Shown: positions 10,104 to 22,100 of the stretch, one piece after another | Layout: each line of letters begins with the position of its first letter | How positions within the stretch are numbered: position 1 is the first letter of the stretch | Origin: Nectonema munidae | Taxonomy: Eukaryota > Nematomorpha > Nectonematoida > Nectonematidae | NCBI GenBank assembly: GCA_030549495.1 | Contig: JAUIRK010000884.1 | Span: 310,001-374,000, forward strand | Length of the DNA: 64,000 bases | Reading direction: 5' to 3' | The notes under the pieces: generated by a model | The model's database searches: none | What the model was told of the DNA's origin: nothing | The model's input: only the letters and a program-made list of their open reading frames with translations | Made by a program: the position numbers and the translations under genes

Positions 10104-13100
10104 GTAATGCAACTGTTGAAAACAAATCTAGAGAAAGGCCCTCGAAAGCACATTCTAATCCTCACAACTTCATAGGTTGCTTTTCTTATGCAAAATGGGA
10201 GTTCTGCACGGGGCTCTCCACTTCTTTCGTTTACTTACACACATCTTTCGAATGAGTTGTTTTTGTTGTATCGTCTACGAACACTTTTGTTCATGTCTGG
10301 ATTCACAGATTCATCTTTGGAAGGAGGGCGCATTTTTGATGTCTAAGTTTTATAGTATTGTGTGTAATAAATATCTCAAAAACTTTTATCAAAGAGAGCT
10401 TACTTTATTTTCTTTACTGGAAACACCTACTAAAGCTTAAGAAGAGAGGATCATGTTTTGAATGAACTATGAAGGAAATCGCTAAAAGAATCTCGATAGG
10501 CGCATGTGTTAAACTTGTTCAGCTTTTAGATCCTATCCCATTTGTGCTCGCATTTCACTGAATAAAAGGCGGGCTTGATATTTTTATGAAACAGTGTTTG
10601 CCAACGTTTTCCTTCAATAATATTTATGCAGAGATAGGATAGGAAAAAGTTTTTGCAATAAACTCTTTTCGCAATCCTTAAAAATTAAAGGTAAAGTTGC
10701 TTTATAAATCGCTTCACATGCCTCTATAATGCGCCCTTACCACATTTCCAAGACTTCGCCCCATGCAGAACTTTCATCTCACCCTATTCTAATCTAAATG
10801 TTTGCTATTCGTAAGATGGAGGATGCAATCTATGGGTAAGTGAACTATCTTCGCAGGTTAAAGCAAAAGACCTGCGTGAATTTTTCAGCATCTATGGAGA
10901 GGTAGTCACCCATTTCCATCTTTCTTTTTTCCATCCTTTGAACGATGTTTCAGGTTCTAGCAGCGAAAGTAGCAACCACTGCCAAAAATTCAGGGTCCAG
11001 ATCCTACGGCTTTGTCACAATGAAAACCGAAGAGGAAGCAAATGTTTGTCTGGATAAATTGAATAAAACCCAATTAAAGGATAAAGTCATTACTATTCAA
11101 AAAGTAAGATAATAAAGCCTGTTACCTTCTCTTTTAAGAGTATTCAACTTGAAATATAAAGCAGTAGTGTATAAATCAAGCTTGGTATCCTTTCCAACAA
11201 CGCTTGTATATTAACCAAGGTATTTTTGAGCAATCCTGCAATTTTTTACAAAAATAACGATGCACCTTCTATTTTATTGATTTGGCCATTGTAAAGATTT
11301 AAGAGCCTAAAATTCATTTCTCCAAAAGTGTAGAAATGGCTTTTTTCATTTCAATCGGTTAACGTTGTTTTAAAACTTGACCAAACTTTCATAGTGTTGA
11401 GCTAAAGTTTACGAAAATACGTTTTAATAAAATTTTAAAATCGAGTTTTTCACTGGCCACACCTTACGCATCTTTGGTCAGTCAATAGTCGACAATCCTG
11501 GAATATTTTACTTAGAATCACAGATCTTTCTAGCTGATGTTTTTTGATAAAATGAGAATAGATAAAAATGGTTACCTTCCTTTCGAAATGAATCCAAGTG
11601 AAAAAATAATTCGAAAATGTTTTGATTTGTCTATTTTTTGTTATTTTTGGCAAAAATGCGTTGATAAAAATGCTGGTAAAAAGAGTTTGGTGTTACTAAC
11701 TATGATTTAATGATGATGGCACAGCTAAGTCTTTGCATTCCAATTCCTTTTAAATAAGAAAAGTAACATATTTTCCAACGACTAATGTTTGCGGCATTTT
11801 AACCCGTCTGCTCCTTTTATCTATTAAATAAATTAAAGTCTAATTGTGATTCTAAACTGTGCTGTGCATGCGTCTTTCTTTGGCCATGCTTCTCAGTTAA
11901 AAATCTAGGTTTGGTTTTCTGTTTTATATTTCAAGTAATCCTTTAGTCGTATTGCTCATAGAAAAGAGTGGAATGGCGTTACAGCCAAATCGCTTTCCAA
12001 GTTACTACAAAGACGATTCCCAATGCCCCTCCCTAATCTAATCGACGTAGATGACCTAGCTTATTGCTAAACCTCGCATATAATAGCCTCTAATTGCCGA
12101 GCCCATAGTACAATATAAGTACTTATTTACGACGAAATGTCTATTTTGGGATCGGCTACGCAAGTGATGCATTTTATTACCCACAGCTAGGCTGATTAAA
12201 CCCTACGATAAGGTGTTTCATATTCTGCGTGGTGTGTGTTGTTTTTGGTTTTAGGAAAAAGCATACAATGACAAAACAAATCAACTGAGGCTGATTGAGG
12301 ATGGGTGGCATAAAAGAATAACAATACGCAGTTCATATCATTATAGCAAGGTATCCATATAAAATTTGAAGGAAGAGAATCTTAAAGAAAAAGCTTGTTA
12401 AACTCACACTTCATTCATTCTTATCTGGGTCCCGTGGTCTCAATTTACGTAACATTGTGGACTGTTTGGGTAAATTAGTTTTCATGAGAACTTCTATTTC
12501 GACTGATGTACTTAGCTCTCATTTAAGGAATTCCCCCCTTTTTGAAATACAATTAAGCTCTTTTGAATAAAGGCCCTGGAAATTATTTTTCGCCTCATTC
12601 ATCTACTATTGTGGATAAAAAATGATATCAAGGTTCTCTTTAGTTTTGCCTAAGTAAATATGTTTGAGTCAGGGGCGCACATCCTCAAAATTTTTGGGGC
12701 GAACTTTTTTTTTTAATTTTAAAAATTTATTATAAAAGAATTTTTGTCCAATAAATACACCAGCATAATTACTCGACATTAAATTGCACTGTAAGCTCTC
12801 AATCCCACCACAACTGCACAGATTTTATGAAGTCAAATGACCGTGTTTGTAATTCTGATTGCATCAACCTTGTAGCTCAGTGGTTTTCAAACTGGAGTCC
12901 GTGTGCCGTTAAGAAGTTCGATGGGGATCGCGAGTGAATCGGTTTCCGCAAACGATTGCACCCATATTGGGTCTTTGCCAATAAATAAGGCGGTCTTTGA
13001 ATTGAGTGCTATTTTTTCTTTTATCGCTTTTCCATCCTAATTTTAAATGTGCATTTTTATTAATGGCTAAAAAATGAAACCTGCGACTCACACTTAAAAT

Positions 13101-16100
13101 TTCGGTTTGCTGCATTAAAGTCTGATGGGAAAGAGGAACAATTGTTTTTCTAAAATATCTCATAGCGATTTTTCGATTGAAATGGGAGAGTTCTATGCTT
13201 GCAAAGATTGCTCTGATTCGATTTGCCACACATGAGTGTGAAGCAAGCGTTTTCCAGGCTACTTTCTATTGAAACCAAATCCCGAAACAGATTGAAAGTG
13301 AGTAATGATATGAAAGTTGCATTGGCCAAATTTAGACAAAGCAGATGCCATCCATCCCAATAAGCTTTGGATTGTTCAAACAATTTTTGAATAACCAATT
13401 GTGACAATTTTTAGTACATTAGTTTATATGTTCATTTATTTTTTTTAAACGAGACCCCGAGCTATTAAAAAATTATAGTCAAACCGCTACTGCGAAAATT
13501 TGTAGAAAGTTTGTGAACAACTCTTGAAGCTCAATGAGATAACAAAATCATTCATATATGGATAGATCACTACTCATCAGATGTAATTAAGTCTTTATCC
13601 ATCCTTATTGCCATTTACCATTTATTGAAACGGATGGTCACAGTCTATCTGTATAGTCTATTACAGTGAGGACGAACCTTTCTGATGATGCGTGCCAAAA
13701 TTTTCGTTTTTTTTGTTTATTGATTGTGCCGCGTGTCAAGTTGAATTGCAAAAAAGCTAAAATTGTTAAACTCTGTTACTACAGGAAAAATATTTTCAAA
13801 CTGAGCTATATTCAATAATTTAGGTACAATTTATTAAAAAGTGAAACTTGGTTTAAAAAGAATTTTCTTTTTTATAACAAAGAAATTCATAAGTGTGAAG
13901 TTTGTTGTTGCATGTTTCCAGATAACTTTCCAATTTATTGAATATACTCCGTATGTTTCAACGCAATGCAGGCAGAGCTCATTTCATCTGTAAGCCTGTT
14001 TCTTCTGCTTGACTTGAAAAATTTGATGATGAAAAAAGCTGTTCACAAAAGTATGAAGAAGCTAAGAACTCCAACCTTCCAGTAACAAATTTTCATAACT
14101 TTCATTGACAAAACTTCCACATTGAAATTTTCCCAGCCTTTTACCTAAATCCTGGAATTTTTCGCGCCAAATGCTGTTCTCTTGAAATCCCAAAAGTTCC
14201 ATTTCTAAGCTATCCAAGTTTACCCATTGAAGCTTTGTGAGATTGAGCTCTGAATAATGTGTTTTATCTGGAAAAATAAGGAAATCTAATGTTTTTCTAA
14301 TGTTAAAAATCAATTGATCTATGAATCAAAAAAGCTAAGCCAGAATGTGTTGTTAAACGAGACGGAGAATTTATAGACGTGTATTATTCGATATTCATTG
14401 TGAAGGAACTGTCACTTAGCCAAGTCTCTTGTAAAGCTATCATTTTTAATCGTTCACCAACTATCATATTAAAGTGCCTTATAAAAATTCTATTTCATTC
14501 CACTTATTGCGAATCCATTGGATATTTAAACTGTCGGACACTTCAAGTACGAGGGGGGGGGGGAGGCAAACTGATCATTGGGAGGAGGCAAAACTGATTT
14601 TAATGGAGGCGGGAATATAAGAAAGTTTATACATTTATATATTTCAAAGGAGTGTAAGGTGGGCAAAATAAATCCAGGTGGCCTAGCACCCTTGCCCACA
14701 TCCCATTGTTATCCACGCGTTTGGTTACAGTAATTTAGGGATAAGCATTTTAAGTTTTAAATTATAGAGTTCTTATATAGTTAGTTATGTGCTATAAAAA
14801 ATATTTGCCTCGCCCAAAAATGCATGGGCAATGACTGGCTACATTACTGCCTCTGATCAAATATAGCTCGAATTCGCATTACTATAACAAAGAAGTGAAC
14901 TTTAATGAAAACAAGTCTAGTTTAAACTATAAAAAATATATAATTTAGAAAATTGAAAATTATTGGGGGCGAAAGGCTTCTTCGCCCCCTTAAAATCACA
15001 TTGGGGGTTAGGTCCTCACCCTCGCCCCTAGATGTGCGCCCTGGGCCCGACCTTCTTACCTAAAATAACAAATCTTTTATCGATATATTTTTATTAATAT
15101 TTTGAAGCTGAAGTTTTAGTGGTTTGATTGTTGGAGAAATAAATCTCATGATAAAAATGCAAATTTTAATAAAGAAAATAAATACTGTATTAGCTAACTA
15201 CCGCTTCTCTTTTGATCGAATTTTAAATCAATTTTTTTGTGGGTGATGTTCCATGAGATTTTTAAACCTGTTTATCGAGTCAACAGCGAAAAAAGTTTGG
15301 CAAAGCCTGGATTGGGCAACAAAATAGAGAAGATGCGCACACAAATGAAACATAAACAGCTACAATTATTATGTTTGATGACCTACATAATTTACTGTGG
15401 ATTTTATGTGTGTATCAGGGATGAATTTAGGTTAAAATATATTTTACATTGTTTTTATGGGAAAGCCCCAAAAATTATAATAAAAAAAGGAAGATGAATG
15501 GGATGAGGCACGGTGTGTATATGTAACACTGAGTTGCTACAATTTCCATTTTACAACGCGCATAAAAACCAAATATTACACTCAGTATCTTATAATTATA
15601 AGAAGATTATGATATTTTGCTTTCGAAAGTTTATTCCAAATTGATATCGGTTCTTCGCCAAGTTTGCTGTAACGCGATTCCACTGTATTAAGTTTGGAGT
15701 GAATCAGCGCATTATTTCGTTAGTTGTTTTCATTTGTAATTTTGTTAAGCAGTTTTTTAGATGAGAAGTAGATTTGTAGATCTCACTCCCAATGTTCCTT
15801 AGGACCACTAATAAAGACATCATTTTTCGAGAAAACCTAGATTCAATACGGCTAAATTGAAAAAGGACGAACTCTTTGTTTTAGATACACACTGAAGGTA
15901 ATGACAATAAAAGGGGTAAAGGCGAATTTATCAAAAATGCCATTTGATTTTAGGATGATTTGTAGACGTGCCGTTAATAGACTAACGACTGCTCTCAGTT
16001 GCTACTAGAGCTTGTATGCCCGTTCGTTAAGTAAATACAAACGCAAAAGATAAGCATCACTTTTCCTTTTGTTTAGACTCTGAAATCGCCTGTCGCCAAC

Positions 16101-19100
16101 AAAAAAGAAGTGTCTATTAATCCCTGCAGCAGTGCTGTTGATAAGGTTGGCAAAACTATTGCATCCGTTGTTCTACCTAAAGTTCATTCCTCCAGAAAAG
16201 AGCGTGATTCCTTCATCAGGAGTAATTCTAACCTGACATCAGAAACAGGAAGTAGGCTTTTATCCTTTCTCAGGCGAGGCACATTCTCCGCAGATATTTT
16301 ATAAATTTCTAAGGTACACACAATTCGTACGTTTCAACTTATTGCTTCGCAAACACATAGGCTGCGGATAACAATTTCAACATGGTAACATCCGGTCTTT
16401 TTTATTATAAAATAATAACTACAATGCTCCATGATGGCTTTAAGATGTTTGGAATACACGCTGTTATTTGCCAACGTCCAAATGATGCTGTCCTTTGATC
16501 ATTGTTATTTATTCTTACATTTGTTTTTATCATGTTAAGACGAGTTGGTTCTCCAATTTCTTTCTCGCTTCCCTCAAAACACGGGATCTTTAAAGTTTAT
16601 TTATGGAAAGGATTATTGGAAGTGTGAAAACACGATATATTCCCTCCCTCCTTTACGTTTGGTCCTTTTGTATCTATGGATCATTGAAGGTGCATGGACA
16701 ATATAGCGACCATGCATCCCTTACCAAATCTTTGCTCCCATATCATTTTAAAAAGGGTTTTTCTTAATGATAAGGGTGAAAAAAGTGTAAAGTATTTGTC
16801 CACGATGTTCTACCAAATCCATATGTGGTATATGGGCATGCATTCTAGGTATTCTTTGGAAGTCCCGCTCCAGGTTAATTTTTAATAGGCGTTTTTCTAT
16901 CGATAATGCTATGAACGACGTAGGAGTGTTTATCCCTAAAGGATTCTTAGAAATCTCCGCCTTTTAAAAAGCCTTAATATATAATAAGATGAAATATGGA
17001 GTTCTTTTCAAGTGAAGTTCGGTTGTCTAAGATATTGATTTTGGATTTGAGGCGATCACAACAATTTTTTGAATTCTTGTAAGGCTAACATCAAAGCGTT
17101 TCTTTTGGTTTTATTTTTATCGTTCATCACTCTACTTAGGATGTAGTGAAAAGAGATGCTCTCATTCAAATTCCAGAGTAAATAGAAGTTCTTCTCTCAA
17201 CAAAGAAAGGCGTGATGAAAGAAGGGTACCTTTTGTTTTTTCGTCAGCACTGTTTATTTTTGTATCACGATTTTGTTCCTTAACGTTATGTGTAGCATCT
17301 AACAACCGCTATGTGTCGAATTGTAGTTGACAACACTCATATTTACTTATCGAAATGAGAGCATCAAATCATACAGAGTTCTGGCCTGGGCAAAATAAAT
17401 TCCAACGGTGGGGGTCGTGGTTTTAAATTGACTTGCACAACATCCTCATTTCCATTCTATTTGATCTCTTTTTCTGAGCTCCCAACTCTTTACGCCATAC
17501 ACTAAATTCGACCGAATTCAACCTTTATATAAATGACCCCATAAACTTCAAAAAGTAATATCACACCAAATACTGCTTACGACATAAATTTCCCCAAGCT
17601 AATCCTATTCATATTCTGCTGAATTATTATCTATGCTGATGTACCTATCTCTATTTTTCCTCCGATGCTGATTCTGATTGCATTATAAAATGTAATCCAA
17701 TATTCAAAAGTTGAGAAGAGGCTCAAAAATGAAGCAAGACTGGTTCACGTTATTTGTGAACGATTCCTAACTCAATTTATCTAGTGGTTCGGCTGATAAA
17801 ATCGCTGAACAATAAAAAAAACAACTTGCCTTAATGTTTGAACACTTTTTGTGTACCCACGTATTCCAGTCCACACAGAATAGAATTGTATAAGTCTTTT
17901 TTCCACAAACTCTACCTGTACCTAAACAGGTCACTAAATCTTCTGCTCTTTCTGTGTCCATAAGTATATTTTCCTGTTCCCTTGAGTAGATTCTGCAAAT
18001 AAAATTTTATGATAAGGATAATTTTAAATCTTATGTCTTCTTTAATTACACCTGTAAGAATTTCCTCAATGAGAATATTTTTAAAAGAAAAGGACTTAAC
18101 ATGGATATGAATGCTGATGTAATCCTATCTTTGTTTAAACCCTTGCTAACCCTTGCTGCATCCAAAAGGCTTCTTGGTTTAATATGATTAAATGCAGTAA
18201 TTACTTCTTAAATAGTCACAGCATTGCATGCATGCATGCTCCTTCAACTTCGTTTGCCATTTCTAGATTCTCTGTCTTGTTTTCCTTGTTAAAAATGTTT
18301 TCAGTCCAATTTTTCCATACAAATATAATTTGTCAAGCACTTTCCCTGCTCATATTTACCTTCTTTGTTTCTGATGCAAGCAGTTCCTAAAATATCTCGT
18401 CTCTTTTCGTTTGGCTAAATTTTTGTTGGCTAACTTGGTGAACGCAAAATCATTCATAGAGGCTTCTTTTCCCGTCTCATGCTCCATACATTCCATGCTC
18501 TATACATTTGTGATAGATAAATTCCTGCTATCTTCAAAGCTTCAACTTTTTGCACCACGTCGTTCTTTTTATTTATTTAAAGGCAAATAGAATACCCCCA
18601 CGCTCCAACAGAGTTCATATTTACAAGCAGCGTATCAAAATGGCTTCCTTGATCGCTGCCAAACGTCGAAATCAAGTGATTTATCAGCGCCAAAAAAGCG
18701 CCTTCATCAAGCTCCAATTTGAAAAACAAAAGTTGAGGTAATACTTTTTTGTACCAAATTTCTTAGATTGAGATTCATGCTTTTAACTTTTATTAGAGAA
18801 GAAAAGGACCGTCTCTTAAAGGAAAGTCAACGGATACGCATTGAAAATGCCAAGTTGGAGCATTGCAAAGCACAAGAACAACAACGTAGACTACAACTCC
18901 TAAAGTGAATGCTTTTTATTTCTTAAAAGGATCTGTATGAGAAGATACGGGAAAATGGAGTGGAAGCAGCAGCCACATTTGGGAGGAACAATAAATAACA
19001 CACGAGAAATAAGAAGAGTGCAATGATCATGAAACATTTTATCTATGCAAGTATTAAGAAAAATAATTAAATGAGCTTTATACCTCAAATTAAAATGGCT

Positions 19101-22100
19101 GATTTTTAAATTAGTGAATTTCAAAACACAGAATTATCTTATCAATCCGTTATATACTATTGAAAAGTTCATAATGACCCGATTCGACAAAATTATTGTG
19201 AAATTAAACTTAAAAAGTTTAACTGAACATTTGTTTCATGTGATATGGAGTTAGGAAAACATCATTTGTTGATAAAATAATCGTTAATCCATGTATCAGG
19301 TTTGCATGCATGTTCCATCAAAGGAACTCGCTGTTCTTAACTGTTGGACAATACAAACTTTCACAGTCTTGTTAGACAAAAACGATGAACGCGTGTTTTG
19401 AAATCTGAGATGGAAAAAGATTTGCGGAAAATTAAACTAACCGCAGTGCTTCGCTCCAACACATTATGAATGAATGAATACAGAATTCAATTTTGGAAAT
19501 TATGCTTTATCATGTACAGAAACATATTCTAAAGTACTACAGATTGAGGATTTTAAAATGGGAGATAGTAACTATTGCTATTTTTTGGACCTTTAGTTCT
19601 TTTCTATGTAAAATAAATCTTAGACAAATACTTAGGTTTAGGTTGTTATTTTATTTTGAAGGGGAAAATATGTAGATGTGATTGTGATAGAAACAAGAAA
19701 TAAACATACTTACCCTATTTTTGATGTCAAATCATTCTGTTCTTTAGAATATGACATGAAGAGAGGTGGTCAAGAAGTTGATGTCTTTTGCAACAATCTA
19801 TTTTTATAAAAAGGATTTGAATGTTAACGAAAAGAGAGGAAATTGTCTCGACCCTTAGGATCTTAGTGAAATTATTTTGGCATCGAAGTGCCCTTGGATT
19901 ATAATTTTTAAAATACTCATTTAAACAAAAAATCTTAAAAATACCATTAGCAATCTTAAAATATAATAAAACACGATGTAAAATAAACTTATATTTGTAA
20001 GATCTCTTTTAGAAATAATTTTTTCAATTTCTAAAAATCTTGCGGTAAATTTTACAAATTTTATAAAGATAATAAATTTGAAAAATAAATCTGTAAAAAA
20101 ACTGGAAAAAATGTTTTTCGATGAAATGCGAAAATATTAACTTAATTTTATTTCGATATCTAGGAAAAGAGCATGCTTATTTGAACATGTTTCAGTAAGG
20201 CTTAGATGTGTCCAAAATTAATAGACTTTATTCACCATACATTGTCCTGATTATAAGATTGAAAGAAAAAGTTGTAGGAAAATTATTTTGTTTCATAATG
20301 CTATCTTTGTTTTATGCTTTTATGATATAGAATGTATATTTAGAACAGGGGCGTACATCCTTTAAATTTCTCTTTTTTATAATTTTTAAAAGAATTTGTG
20401 TGTGAAACTCAACCATAAAACAAGCGAAGTCTCACTAGCCAAAATGGTGTTCTAACACAAAATTCAAAATTATTCGTGGAGGGAAAGGCTTTTCCACCTC
20501 CCCGCCCACAGATGTGCTCCCCTTATTTAGAACTGCTACCATTTGATAGAAAAAGGCGATTAATACACGAATTTTATTTATTTAGGGCTGAAGAGCATAG
20601 AAAGTCGATGCAAAAACGTACTTCTGATTTTAACTCGAAGCCGAAAAGTTATTACACTTTGCCAAGAAAGACGCTCTCTTCAGACACTCTCAATTATAAA
20701 CCTCCTTTCAAAAGGCCTGCATGCTCTCCTGTTAAAGGTGATGATCAGCCAACGCATCTTAATCTCGATGTTTAATGCGCTAAAATGATCTGTTTATTAA
20801 ACAAGCCTTCACTTGAATGGAGTTAGGCTCGCCAAAAGATTAAATTTTCAACTTTTGGCTTTACTAAGTTTGAAGTGTAGAACAAAATATCTAAGCTTCT
20901 TCAAAATTGGTTGAAGATTTAGATGAGAGACGGCAAACAAATACCAAAGATTTCATATCGGTCATCTTGAGCGATTTTTTGAGTTAGTCTTCAATCACTA
21001 TCATGTGTATGAACCAAACAGACTATTTTGAAAAATGACCTGCGCGTACATATTTCCAAGAGAGATTTGATTTCCTTAATTCTACTTGTAACTCTTTAGG
21101 AATAATGGTATCAAGGGTGGCATACCATTAAAATAATACTAACTTGGATATTTTGTTCTTCATTCCAACTATACCCAAGTGCCCGCCAATCGGGCATGAT
21201 TAATTGTACAAAATTTTGATTACATCGCTAAAAAGTCATAGAAAACTTTGGAGTGTTGTTTTTTAAAATGTTAAATGATTTTGCACTCTAAAATATAATT
21301 AAATAGAGATACATTTATCATAGTTGTGCTGCCATAGTTCATTTACAAAATTAGTATATTTTTCTATAATTTCATCCTAGTTTGTACGTGCTTTGTCTGT
21401 ATTTTTGTTGGCCTATATAAATAGAATGTTATTAAAGAAATATTTGAAGCTAGCGAATTTTTACTTTTTATACTTACCTCCTGTAGATTTCTTATCTTTA
21501 CAAAAAGATAGATCAGATAGCCGACATTTCGAAAAGCATATATTTATGGAATTATTTTTTTCATTTTTAACACTTTACCTATCTGTTATTTGTACAATAC
21601 TATAGACGAGGCAACCCCTCATTTTTTGGAATGTAAACCTGTCTTTTTATAGATTATTTTATATGTTCTTAACGTTAACCTTAGAAAGACCATACCGGTA
21701 AAGAGTTTCAGCTTCAATTTTCTTATAATTGCAATAACGCGAATTAAAAACACGAACATGTGCCAAAAACTTTTATTGGAGTGAAAAGCAATACAAATTG
21801 TAATAAACTGTGCGGGAAAATGTTTATTAAAATGATATACAATCATACATTTTGTTGATTTTTATAGAATGATACATAGCCAATTCAACTCCACATTCAT
21901 GAAACTTCTTATGTTAGGTTGAAATACTCATCATCAGTGTAATACGCATTGTGGCTTGCAAACATTTGTAGCGGAATGTTTACAATAAAACATTTGTGGC
22001 GAAATGTTTACAAAATAGCTTGCAGTTTTTCTGTTTGAGGTTGTTTATATTTTAGTTTTAGATTATTATTGATATGTACCATTCTGTCGACCTTTTTCAT

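Larger units (their letters stand above)
12670..15043. mobile_element. composite hAT-type repeat with CAGGGGCGCACATC ends
   Basis: Begins CAGGGGCGCACATCC (12,670) and ends GATGTGCGCCCTG (15,043). These are inverted ends shared with the 179-bp element at 20,346-20,524 and with a fragment ending at 63,073. The sub-terminal segment (about 14,957-14,995, a gene-free G/C hairpin-like block) also matches the 20.4-kb copy. The 2.4-kb interior holds at least two broken hAT transposase pieces in opposite orientations. The flanks show no matching 8-bp duplication, so the two ends may derive from separate insertions. It lies in a SAFB-like intron. Confidence 0.55.

Noticed and set aside
10836-10856. 21-bp intron GTAAGT...CGCAG
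   Set aside because: Reading through gives the SAFB RRM consensus without interruption.
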